A DNA stretch of 11,825 bases from Methanobacteriota archaeon. GTDB taxonomy: Archaea > Thermoplasmatota > Thermoplasmata > RBG-16-68-12. The stretch is taken from positions 1 through 11,825 of the forward strand of contig VBMM01000066.1 of NCBI GenBank assembly GCA_005878415.1. Direction: 5' to 3'. A program made the translations under genes and the position numbers. Positions 1-6,627 of the stretch are shown here, one piece after another (within the stretch, counting starts at the first letter, position 1; every line of letters starts with the position of its first letter). Below the pieces are notes generated by a model, which was not told where the DNA came from, did not search any database, and saw nothing but the letters and a program-made list of their open reading frames with translations.

Positions 1-150
1 GTACGTCCCCGGCCATCCGCCGCGGGAATCCGAGAAGGCCATCGCCGGCGGGTCGAGGAGGACGACCGTCGTGCCGGTCCGCCGTCGGAGGTCCTGAGCG
101 TGACCGACCCGCACGCCGCGGATCGCCGTGAGCGTCGCATTCGGAGCGAT
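1..150 (-). CDS. P1-family peptidase (DmpA / L-aminopeptidase-D-esterase type), N-terminal fragment
   Basis: The gene reads leftward and is cut by the window edge, so only about 50 residues are visible. The frame reads RGVRVGHAQD, then GTTVVLLDPP, then SRGGWPGTY. This matches the start of P1/S58 peptidases, whose N-terminus typically has PGVRVGH, a TVVL strand and an RGGxPGT segment. These enzymes are Ntn-type self-cleaving aminopeptidases; the self-cleavage site and nucleophile lie outside the window. The start is unresolved. The frame is open far upstream but holds no ATG, GTG or TTG before the conserved block; the first GTG (112-114) falls inside RGVRVGH. The end given here is approximate, near where related proteins would begin (APNATLTAI). 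A sequencing error, an unusual start codon or a decayed 5' end could explain this. The family call rests on a short stretch. The gene is likely transcribed separately from fdhD, with its own upstream TATA-like box. Confidence 0.6.
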   Translation of the reverse strand, partial: MAPNATLTAIRGVRVGHAQDLRRRTGTTVVLLDPPAMAFSDSRGGWPGTY

Positions 151-186
151 GACCGGTACCCCGGAGCGGCCGCAAGCAGCGGCAGC

Positions 187-194
187 GTATTTAA
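187..194 (-). promoter_or_regulatory. TATA-like box A (TTAAATAC) upstream of the P1 peptidase gene
   Basis: On the minus strand the AT-rich octamer TTAAATAC stands out in a GC-rich gap. A start site about 25 bases downstream would fall near position 163, just ahead of the conserved peptidase frame, so the mRNA would be leaderless or nearly so. The call rests on motif and spacing only. Confidence 0.4.
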
Positions 195-242
195 CGGATC
201 GGTGGAAGCGCCTGGGGAGATCACGCTCCCTTGCCGACGTCG

Positions 243-260
243 TACCTCTAAGTAGAGGTA
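243..260. promoter_or_regulatory. Perfect 18-bp inverted repeat, probable operator
   Basis: TACCTCTA, a 2-base spacer AG, and TAGAGGTA form a perfect dyad with 8-bp arms. It lies in the gap between the end of fdhD and the P1 peptidase, about 50 bp upstream of the peptidase's TTAAATAC box. A second AT-rich element (ATTATAC on the minus strand, about 259-265) overlaps its edge. Size and symmetry fit a homodimeric helix-turn-helix regulator. No U-tract follows on either strand, so an intrinsic terminator is unlikely. Apart from this dyad and the TATA-like box I see nothing in 151-313. Confidence 0.5.
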
Positions 261-313
261 TAATCCCAGCCGGTCCCAGGGAGGAGAACGGCCTCGTTTG
301 GCCTGCGAGCGGC

Positions 314-1168
314 CTACGCGGAGAGGCCCGCGATCCGGTGTCGGCCCGCGTACACGTTGAATCGCTCGCCTCGCGCAAATCCGACGAGCGTCATGCCGAA
401 CTCGTTCGCCAGGGTGACCGCCAGGCTGGAGGGCGCCCCGACCGCGACGACGAACGGCACGCCCGCCACGGCGGCCTTCTGCATGATCTCGAAGCTCGCG
501 CGGCCGCTCACGGCGAGGATCCGGTCCGACAGCGGGATGCGGTCCGCGAGGAACTGTTCGCCGACGACCTTGTCGACCGCATTGTGCCGGCCGACGTCCT
601 CTCGCACGCCCCCGCGGCGGCCCGCGGCGTCGAACAGCCCCGCGGCGTGGAGTCCGCCCGTCTGCGAGAAGAGCGTCTGCCCGGTCCGGAGGCGCTCCGG
701 GATCGCGGCGATCGTCTCGGCGGCGGTAAGGGGCGTGTCTTTCGGGATCGGATGGCGGGCGGCCACGCGGACCGCCTCCAGGGATGTCTTGCCGCAGACG
801 CCGCAGCTGGACGACATGTAGAAGTGGCGGCTCAGCCGGTCCGCATTGAACTCGACCTCGGGCCGGAGGACCGCGCTCACGATGTTGTACTCCTGCGGCA
901 CGCCGGCGTCCGTGCAGTACTCGATGCGTGCGAGGTCCCGCTTCCGGGAGACGATCCCCTCCGTCAGGAGGAATCCGGCCGCGAGCTCGAAGTCGTTTCC
1001 CGGCGTCCGCATCGTCACGGCGAGCGACGTGGGGGCGTGGCCTTTTCCGCCGTGCTCCACGCGGATCTCCAACGGCTCCTCCGCCGCGAGACGGTCGCCT
1101 TCCTCGACGAGGCGCCCCGGGCTCCGCTTCCAGACGGCCGCGGTCGCGGTCGGTCCAGGGCGGTTCAC
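314..1168 (-). CDS. fdhD: Formate dehydrogenase accessory sulfurtransferase FdhD
   Basis: FdhD carries sulfur from a cysteine desulfurase to the molybdenum cofactor so that formate-dehydrogenase-type enzymes become active; it acts in the cytoplasm. The 284-residue product has the family hallmarks: the CxxC loop SSSCGVCGK (Cys122 and Cys125), GGLHAAGLF near 171, REDVGRHNAVDK near 189-200, SGRASFEIMQK near 221-231 and APSSLAV near 245. Length matches FdhD (about 270-280). I chose the GTG at 1166-1168 because it overlaps the upstream stop codon as GTGA, a usual coupling arrangement; the open frame extends to 1234 but that part is not FdhD-like. It directly follows the molybdopterin oxidoreductase gene, which is its likely client. 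Confidence 0.95.
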   Translation of the reverse strand: MNRPGPTATAAVWKRSPGRLVEEGDRLAAEEPLEIRVEHGGKGHAPTSLAVTMRTPGNDFELAAGFLLTEGIVSRKRDLARIEYCTDAGVPQEYNIVSAVLRPEVEFNADRLSRHFYMSSSCGVCGKTSLEAVRVAARHPIPKDTPLTAAETIAAIPERLRTGQTLFSQTGGLHAAGLFDAAGRRGGVREDVGRHNAVDKVVGEQFLADRIPLSDRILAVSGRASFEIMQKAAVAGVPFVVAVGAPSSLAVTLANEFGMTLVGFARGERFNVYAGRHRIAGLSA

Positions 1169-3369
1169 GGCGCCGCCTCGCGCCTCGGGGCCTTCGTGAT
1201 GCGCACGAGGGCGTTGTAATCCGGCATCTCGCAATTGCGATCAACGACGCCGCGGCGGATCAAGACGTTGCCTTCCGGCCAATAGATCTGGACGTTCCGC
1301 GGGCGGATCGGAGCGATGCGGACGGGGCCCCGCAGCGACCCGAGCGTGCTCGTGACGAGGACCTCCTCGCCCTCCGCTACGCCGAGCGCCTTCGCGTCCT
1401 CGGCCGACATGAGGACGTCCCGCCGACCTGCGCCCAGTAGGAAGTCAACGTCGCCGTGGATCATCGAGTTGAACTGCTTCCCGCGCCGCGTGCTCAGCAG
1501 GAACGCTCCGTCCGGGATGTCCGTGTCCGGGAGCCCGACTGGCGTGAAGCGCGCCCTGCCCTCCGGTGTGGGGAAGACGCCGCCCTCGCAGAGGCGCGTC
1601 CCGCCATATTGGAAGGCGTCGCCCTTCGATGCGAGGTTCTGGATGCCCTCGTAGGTCGGGATCGCCTGGGCGATCTCCCGACGGATGGCGGCGGCGTCCT
1701 TGAAGTGCACGAGCCGCGTGGCGCTCGGGATGGCGCGTTCGGCGAGGTTCATGAAGATCTCCCACTCGGCGCGCGCCTCGCCGACCCGCCGGCGGGGGAT
1801 CTGGGGGGAGAAGTACACGCGCCGCTCCGTGGACGTCTCGGTGCCGCCGCCGCGCTGCTCGTACCGCGTCTGGGCCGGGAACAGGAGGACCTTCTCCGCC
1901 GGCTCCACGAGCATCGATGTCGTGAGGACGAGGTCCTGGTGGACCCGGAGGGGGATGCGTCCGAGCGCCTCCCGGACGTAATCCGGTTCCGGTAGCGTCT
2001 CGAGGAAGTTGCCTCCCGCCTGATACAGGACGTCGAGGAGGCCCTCGTGCGCCGCGTCGATCATCCCGACCGCCGTCATGCCGCCGATTGTCGGAGGCCG
2101 GAAGCCCCAAATCTTCGCGAACCGGTCCGCGTTCTCGTCGTCGACCGGGAACCCGAGGCCGTACGCCCCCGGCTGGGCTCCCATCTCGGAGCCGCCCTGG
2201 ACGCCGCTGTGCCCCCGGATCGGCATGAGGCCGCACTTCTCCCGACCGACGATCCCGCGCACAAGCCCGAGGTTCACGATCGCCTTGACGTTGTCCACGC
2301 CGAACCGGTGGTGCGTGATCCCCATGCTCCACACGAAGACGGCGGAGCGCGCTTCGTGGTACATCCGCGCGAAGTCGAGCATCCGTTCCCGCGAGACGCC
2401 TGCCTGGCGTTCGAGCTCCTCCCAGGGCTCCGACACGAGCAGCACGCGCAGCGCATAGAAGCCGGTCGTGTGCTTCTCGACGAACGCGTCGTCGATCCAG
2501 TTGTTCTCGAGCATATGCTTGAGGACGCCCGTGATGAAGGCGATGTCGCCTCCCGTGTGGACCGCGAAGAACTCGTCGGCGAAGTGCGTGCCGAAGAGGG
2601 CGCTGCGGGGGACCGACGGCACCCAGTACCGCTCGAGTCCCGGCTCCCGCATCGGGTTCACGACCGCGATCTTCGTCCCGAGCTGCTTCGCATAGTACAG
2701 GTACTTCATCGTCACGGGCTGGTTGTTCGGGACGTCGGAGCCGAAGAAGACGATGAGGTCGGAGCCGATCCAGTCCGTGTATGAGCACGTCGAGGCGGCG
2801 ACGCCGAGCGTGTCCTTCATCGCCGTCGTGCTGGGGGAGTGGCACGGCCGGCTCGAGTTGTCGATGTGGTTCGTGCCGATGAACCGCGCGACCTTCGACG
2901 CGACGTAGTACGACTCGTTCGTCATCCCGCGGGAGGTGATGAAGAACGCGATCCGGTCCGGGGTCGTCGCCTTAATGCCGGTCGCGGCGATGTCGAGCGC
3001 CTCGTCCCAGGGGATTCGGCGGAAGCCCGCGTCGCCGCGGTCCCGCACCATCGGGTATGCGAGGCGGCCGAGCTCTCGCAGTTCGCTCGAGGACTTCGAT
3101 CCGAGGGGCTTAACGTCCTTCAGGATCTTCGTCCGGAGTCGTCCCATCGTGTTCAGCGGCAGGAGGTCCAGGCGGACCGTGCAGAGGTGGATCCCCTCCA
3201 TCGTGAAGTCCCGGAGCCCTGTCGTCCCGAGGGCGCAGCCATCGCACACCCCGTTCCGAAGGATGCGCATCGTGAGCAAGGGCCGGCGCTTGTTGTTCCA
3301 CGCGGATCGGAGGACTTCGCGGTAGTTGTGCGGCTTCGTGAATCCGAGTCCAAAGGGGATCGAGCTCAC
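1165..3369 (-). CDS. Formate-dehydrogenase-like (FdhF/YdeP-type) molybdopterin oxidoreductase alpha subunit
   Basis: The product is a 734-residue molybdopterin (bis-MGD) oxidoreductase. Near the N-terminus is a reduced iron-sulfur motif, CDGC (Cys42, Cys45) with Cys63 further on, giving three cysteines rather than the four of classical formate dehydrogenase. The active-site segment SSRPCHSPS offers Cys176-His177, where E. coli FdhF has selenocysteine-His. RGHSGVQGGSEMGAQ (Arg385) corresponds to the substrate-binding Arg loop. The C-terminal molydop-binding domain starts near 620 and includes STRRGKQFNSM. This layout fits the YdeP/FdhF-like family (about 750 residues). There is no Tat signal, so it is probably cytoplasmic. 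The start is uncertain: GTG at 3369 gives a normal length, GTG at 3405 would suit a leaderless mRNA from the TATA-like box near 3431, and the open frame runs to 3549 over mobA. The substrate is unknown; formate is plausible because fdhD follows. Confidence 0.85.
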   Translation of the reverse strand: MSSIPFGLGFTKPHNYREVLRSAWNNKRRPLLTMRILRNGVCDGCALGTTGLRDFTMEGIHLCTVRLDLLPLNTMGRLRTKILKDVKPLGSKSSSELRELGRLAYPMVRDRGDAGFRRIPWDEALDIAATGIKATTPDRIAFFITSRGMTNESYYVASKVARFIGTNHIDNSSRPCHSPSTTAMKDTLGVAASTCSYTDWIGSDLIVFFGSDVPNNQPVTMKYLYYAKQLGTKIAVVNPMREPGLERYWVPSVPRSALFGTHFADEFFAVHTGGDIAFITGVLKHMLENNWIDDAFVEKHTTGFYALRVLLVSEPWEELERQAGVSRERMLDFARMYHEARSAVFVWSMGITHHRFGVDNVKAIVNLGLVRGIVGREKCGLMPIRGHSGVQGGSEMGAQPGAYGLGFPVDDENADRFAKIWGFRPPTIGGMTAVGMIDAAHEGLLDVLYQAGGNFLETLPEPDYVREALGRIPLRVHQDLVLTTSMLVEPAEKVLLFPAQTRYEQRGGGTETSTERRVYFSPQIPRRRVGEARAEWEIFMNLAERAIPSATRLVHFKDAAAIRREIAQAIPTYEGIQNLASKGDAFQYGGTRLCEGGVFPTPEGRARFTPVGLPDTDIPDGAFLLSTRRGKQFNSMIHGDVDFLLGAGRRDVLMSAEDAKALGVAEGEEVLVTSTLGSLRGPVRIAPIRPRNVQIYWPEGNVLIRRGVVDRNCEMPDYNALVRITKAPRREAAP

Positions 3370-3426
3370 GCGCCGTACGCCCTTCTGCCGCCGGGGCGCA
3401 GCCACGATTCTGGCATGCGACCACGG

Positions 3427-3435
3427 CTTATCTTT
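3427..3435 (-). promoter_or_regulatory. TATA-like element (AAAGATAAG) for the molybdopterin oxidoreductase-fdhD pair
   Basis: This AT-rich stretch lies in the 143-bp divergent gap between the oxidoreductase and mobA. A start site about 26 bases downstream would fall at or next to GTG 3405, or leave a short leader before GTG 3369. The motif is imperfect. The rest of the gap (3438-3480) is very GC-rich, with only imperfect GGCC/CCGG symmetry. Confidence 0.3.
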
Positions 3436-3482
3436 CCTTGCCTGGCCCGGTCCACGGCCCGGGGCCACCGGCCCGAACCGTC

Positions 3483-3490
3483 CTTTTGAA
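3483..3490 (+). promoter_or_regulatory. Possible TATA box (CTTTTGAA) for a leaderless mobA transcript
   Basis: This is the only AT-rich octamer shortly upstream of mobA. Its centre is about 26 bp before the GTG start at 3513, the spacing expected when transcription begins on the start codon. No Shine-Dalgarno sequence is evident before that GTG. Confidence 0.35.
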
Positions 3491-3512
3491 GCGGAGAGCC
3501 CATTCCTCGTCC

Positions 3513-4115
3513 GTGGACACGGCCTTGATCCTCGCGGGAGGCCAGTCACGTCGATTTGGACGTCCCAAATCCTTGCTCGACATCGGCGGCGTGCCGATGA
3601 TCCGGCGGGTCGCTGACGTCATGGTGACTCTGGCGGAAGAGATCCTCGTCTCCGTCGCGAACGCGGAGACGGAAGCGGCCCTGCGGTCCGTGGTGCCCGA
3701 GGCGGCGTTCGCCCCTGATCGCCGCGGCGGCCAAGGACCGATCGAGGGCTTCCGATGCGGATTTGAGGGGGCCCGTGGCGATCGAGTCCTCGTTGCGCCA
3801 TGCGATGCACCCCTCCTGCAGCCCGCGCTGTTTCGTCTCCTGCTCGACTCGATCGGAGAGAGGGACGCCGCCGTGCCGAGGTTCGACGTGATTGACCCCG
3901 TCCGCGCGGTCTCCCGCCGGAAGGTAGTCCTCGACGTGCTCGCCAGCCACCCCGATGTACCGTCGCCCTCCGCGCTGGTGGACCAGCTCGATGCAGTGTT
4001 CGTGGACCCGCCTCGCCTGCGACTCGCCGATCCGGATCTTTCTTCCTTCCTCGACGTCAACGGCCCGGAAGATCTCGAAGGCGTCGTTCGAAAAATCCCG
4101 GCGGCGCGCGACTGA
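3513..4115 (+). CDS. mobA: Molybdenum cofactor guanylyltransferase MobA
   Basis: MobA joins GMP from GTP to Mo-molybdopterin to make the guanine dinucleotide cofactor used by DMSO-reductase-family enzymes such as the divergent neighbour. The 200-residue product starts with the nucleotidyltransferase motif LAGGQSRRFGRPKSLL (residues 7-22) and continues with GPIEGF (75-80), VAPCDAPLL (94-102) and DVNGPEDL (181-188), all typical of MobA. Length is normal for the family. I chose GTG 3513 because it places LAGG at residue 7, as is usual; the frame opens earlier (3438) but that part is GC-rich filler. The gene ends flush against the convergent HPPD-like gene. A related nucleotidyltransferase such as MocA is possible, but the DVNxPEDL end and context favour MobA. 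Confidence 0.9.
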   Translation: MDTALILAGGQSRRFGRPKSLLDIGGVPMIRRVADVMVTLAEEILVSVANAETEAALRSVVPEAAFAPDRRGGQGPIEGFRCGFEGARGDRVLVAPCDAPLLQPALFRLLLDSIGERDAAVPRFDVIDPVRAVSRRKVVLDVLASHPDVPSPSALVDQLDAVFVDPPRLRLADPDLSSFLDVNGPEDLEGVVRKIPAARD

Positions 4116-4841
4116 TCACGCGAGCCTGACGTTTCGAGCGACCGGCGCGACCGTCTGAACGTACCCTTTCGGCTCCGTGTTCGCGAAGATGTCCTGGAGC
4201 AGCTTCGACCGGTCCTTCTCCGGCACGCCATCGAGGAACTTCCGCTTCTTGCCGGTCTTCTCCCACTCGCGGAACTCCTCCTGCTTCGAGACGTACAGGG
4301 ATTTGACCGTGTTCTGCACGAACCGCGTCCCGCCCGCGCTCACGGCGTCCGGATCGTAGTCCCTCTGGACGAACTCGATGAAGAACCACTCGTCGTCGAA
4401 CAGTTCGCGCGTGAAGGCTTGGAGCAGCGGGCCGAACGAATCCTTGTCCTTGTAGATCGGCGTGAGGAACTCGCCGCCTTTCGATTCGAGGTGGGCCTTG
4501 AGCTTCGCGAGGTCCGTCGTCCGGAGCGCCAAGTGCTGCATGTACGTGTGCGCGTCCTTCTGCGGCTGGCCCGCGAACCCGTAGACGAACGGAGCCTGGG
4601 CATGGGACACCTCGTTCGGGGCGCTCAGCCCCATGACGACCGCGAGGCATTCGCCCGTCAGGCCGCTCCGGCACGCGAACGTCGCCATGGCGGTCTTCTC
4701 TTCGCCGACCCGCTCCGTCTCGTACACGCCGATATAACCGCTGTTCAGCAGGAAGTCGCGCAGGGATCGATAGGTGTTCAGGTCCCGACACAGGACGGTC
4801 TTGTGGTCCACCTTCAGTTTCATGAACGCGGGAGCGGGCAT
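4116..4841 (-). CDS. Half-length 4-hydroxyphenylpyruvate dioxygenase-like VOC protein
   Basis: The 241-residue product resembles the catalytic C-terminal half of 4-hydroxyphenylpyruvate dioxygenase, which makes homogentisate. The probable iron triad is His13 (KVDHKTV), His103 (YMQHLALRT) and Glu156 (FFIEFVQRD). The product-side signatures LLQAFTREL (139-147) and FVQRDY also match. Ordinary HPPD is 350-400 residues with a second, N-terminal VOC domain that is absent here; the upstream gene ends normally, so no lost half is visible nearby. The stretch between His103 and Glu156 (53 residues) is also about 30 shorter than in known HPPDs. A charged tail of about 80 residues follows. I chose ATG 4841 because GGTGA lies 4 bases upstream; a GTG at 4892 is the alternative. 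It is the last gene of the homogentisate operon, 87 bp after the fumarylacetoacetase gene, which supports the function, but a related VOC dioxygenase cannot be excluded. Confidence 0.75.
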   Translation of the reverse strand: MPAPAFMKLKVDHKTVLCRDLNTYRSLRDFLLNSGYIGVYETERVGEEKTAMATFACRSGLTGECLAVVMGLSAPNEVSHAQAPFVYGFAGQPQKDAHTYMQHLALRTTDLAKLKAHLESKGGEFLTPIYKDKDSFGPLLQAFTRELFDDEWFFIEFVQRDYDPDAVSAGGTRFVQNTVKSLYVSKQEEFREWEKTGKKRKFLDGVPEKDRSKLLQDIFANTEPKGYVQTVAPVARNVRLA

Positions 4842-4928
4842 TCCGTCACCGTTCTCGGAGGGGAACCCGGGGCGATAACCCTTTCGTGGCACCGGTTCGC
4901 ACGGACGTCCGCGCGATCTCGCCGACGG

Positions 4929-5948
4929 TCAGGTCGCGGGCCCGATCGAGTTCGCGAGGACGCCGATGCCCTCGATTTCGATCTCGACTCGATCGCCCGG
5001 ATTCAGGTACCGCGCCTTGTCGCCCCGCTCGAGTTCACATCCGCCCGGGATCGTTCCGCTGCCCCAGACTTCGCCGGCGTGGATCGTCTGTGCATACGAG
5101 AGGTGCTCGAGCATCTCCGGGAAGGACCACAGGGCCCGCTCACCTTCCTTGACGAGCGGATTCCGGTGGACGAGCTCGTCATATCGGCCGCGCGACCGTT
5201 CCTCTCCGTTCACCCGGACCGCGACGGATTGGTCGCGCAACTCGCCGAGTTGATCCCGCGTGACGATGCACGGCCCGAGCGCGGTCGCCCAGTCCTTGCC
5301 CGGCGCGGGGCCCATGCCGATCCGTCCCGCGGTCATCTGAATGTCCCGCGCCGAGAAATCGTTGAAGATCGTCAGGCCGAACAGGTGGGCCGCCGCCTCC
5401 TTCGCGGCGATCTTCCAGCCGCCTCGCCCGAGGACGTAGCCGACCTCCGCTTCGTAGTCGAGCTTCGACGAGGCGACGACTCTCCGTCGGCCCGCATCGA
5501 CGATCGTGTACCGCAGCGGCGTAACCGCGTCGCTTGGCCCGACGACGTTCAGATGATTGCCGTTGTAATAGGCGGGGAGGGCGTCCCATTCCGGCGGGAC
5601 AACGCTCCCCATCGCTGCCCGGGTGCGTGCGACATGTCCGCGGAACGCCAGGAAATCTCGGAGGAGGCGCGGATGGATTGGGACGTGGATGGTCGCCTCC
5701 GAAGGTCGGATGGCGGCGGGATTCTTTCCACGGCGGAGCTCCTTCTCGACGGAGGCGACGGTCCGACTCGCCCGTTCCCAGACGTCGCCGGTGAGTCCGC
5801 CCGCCGCATCGATGAACGCCATCATGTCGGCGGGAAGCTGGGGGTTCGCGTCGTGCAGGTCCACGATCCATTCCCAGCGGTCCCACGACCCGATGACGGC
5901 ACCGAGTCGAGGATTCGACCCGCCTCGGGAGCAGGTCACGAGCTTCAT
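4929..5948 (-). CDS. Fumarylacetoacetase (FAA hydrolase family)
   Basis: This enzyme would cleave fumarylacetoacetate to fumarate and acetoacetate, the last step of homogentisate breakdown. The 339-residue product keeps the family's metal and catalytic residues. RDFLAFRGHV gives Asp98 and the general-base His105, LDYEAEVGYV gives Glu166 and Glu168, and FNDFSARDIQ gives Asp197, Arg201 and Gln204. GKDWATALGP supplies Lys218, and GSGTIPGG (297-304) matches the GSGTI loop. The order and spacing follow human FAH, although the protein is about 80 residues shorter, as in bacterial short forms. The ATG at 5948 overlaps the preceding stop codon as ATGA; the frame stays open to 6719 but that is antisense-like filler. 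It sits between the PRTase-like and HPPD-like genes. Because no isomerase gene is visible, it might also act on maleylacetoacetate; that is inference. Confidence 0.88.
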   Translation of the reverse strand: MKLVTCSRGGSNPRLGAVIGSWDRWEWIVDLHDANPQLPADMMAFIDAAGGLTGDVWERASRTVASVEKELRRGKNPAAIRPSEATIHVPIHPRLLRDFLAFRGHVARTRAAMGSVVPPEWDALPAYYNGNHLNVVGPSDAVTPLRYTIVDAGRRRVVASSKLDYEAEVGYVLGRGGWKIAAKEAAAHLFGLTIFNDFSARDIQMTAGRIGMGPAPGKDWATALGPCIVTRDQLGELRDQSVAVRVNGEERSRGRYDELVHRNPLVKEGERALWSFPEMLEHLSYAQTIHAGEVWGSGTIPGGCELERGDKARYLNPGDRVEIEIEGIGVLANSIGPAT

Positions 5949-6619
5949 GGCCGCGGGCCGTCCGCGAATTCCTTCCAGGAGACCGGCGGGCGATTCGTCG
6001 CGGCGCACATCGGGCACGCAGCCGGCGGATAGACGGGGACGTCGACCTGGAGGGTGCTGTAGAAGTGGGGGCCGAAACGTTCCTCCGTCCGGTGCACCAG
6101 GTCCGTGGTCCCCTTGGCGAAGACCGCGGCCGAGGTCACGTCCCCTCCGAGTCGCTCCACGAACTGCGGGAGGCGCAGGCCGACGCACCGTCCCTGGAGG
6201 CTCACGCCGTTGAGGGCGAGGACCTTCGAGCCCCCGGGAACCCATCCTTCGACGAGTGCGTCGCCGAACCGGCCGCTCGGCCGGTAATCCCAGTATGCCA
6301 CGGAGCGACGGAGTCGCTTGGCGAGCGCATCGGCGAGGGGCCGCACGGCCGGTTGCGCGGGCGCGAAGACCATGTCCACGTCGATGCCTTCCCGCAGCGC
6401 CCAGGCCGCCATGTCGTCCGCGATCGCGTCGACGAACCCGGCGTGTGCGGTGACAGGCTCGATCGCGAAGAAGCCGCGCGTGTGATCGCCGTCCGTGTCC
6501 GCAGGATAGAGGAAATGGCCCTCCGCGATGAAGGGTCGGGAGACGTCGAGGACCTCCTGGAGGACTTCCGGCTTGAACGTGGGCGACACGAGGCGGACCG
6601 GGATCGTCGGCGTCTGCAT
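5945..6619 (-). CDS. Orotate-phosphoribosyltransferase-like protein with a degenerate PRPP site
   Basis: The 224-residue product follows the type I phosphoribosyltransferase layout of OPRT. There is a hood segment with GHFLYPADTDGD (34-45), then VDMVFAPAQPAVRPLADALAK (81-101) in place of the VDxVxGPxxGGxxLA strand, then KVLALNGVSLQGRCV (132-146) where the PRPP loop should be. A C-terminal CPMC (Cys202, Cys205) resembles the CPLC end of many OPRT-like proteins. The PRPP loop has lost the paired acidic residues (VDD becomes LNG), so ordinary PRPP chemistry is doubtful. Its role is unknown. It is locked inside the homogentisate operon, by stop-start overlaps with both neighbours, so it may be a regulator, a scaffold or an unrecognised enzyme. 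I chose ATG 6619, which has GTGAGG 6 bases upstream; GTG 6631, forming GTGA with the preceding stop, is equally possible. Confidence 0.65.
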   Translation of the reverse strand: MQTPTIPVRLVSPTFKPEVLQEVLDVSRPFIAEGHFLYPADTDGDHTRGFFAIEPVTAHAGFVDAIADDMAAWALREGIDVDMVFAPAQPAVRPLADALAKRLRRSVAYWDYRPSGRFGDALVEGWVPGGSKVLALNGVSLQGRCVGLRLPQFVERLGGDVTSAAVFAKGTTDLVHRTEERFGPHFYSTLQVDVPVYPPAACPMCAATNRPPVSWKEFADGPRP

Positions 6620-6627
6620 GGAACGCC

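Noticed and set aside
128..1219. 363-residue plus-strand open frame opposite fdhD
   Set aside because: Antisense shadow of fdhD with Arg/Glu/Asp-rich composition; no motif.
1445..2845. 466-residue minus-strand open frame inside the molybdopterin oxidoreductase
   Set aside because: Alternative frame of the same strand with Arg/Pro/His-rich composition; the overlapping frame has all the family motifs.
3443..3474. GGCC/CCGG-rich imperfect symmetry in the mobA divergent region
   Set aside because: Arms do not match exactly and composition alone explains it.
4902..4911. 10-bp palindrome CGGACGTCCG between FAH and the HPPD-like gene
   Set aside because: Short and GC-rich; such palindromes are expected by chance in this DNA, and no promoter element is clearly tied to it.
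4419..6032. 537-residue plus-strand open frame across the HPPD-like and FAH genes
   Set aside because: Spans two genuine minus-strand genes, low-complexity composition, no recognisable domain.
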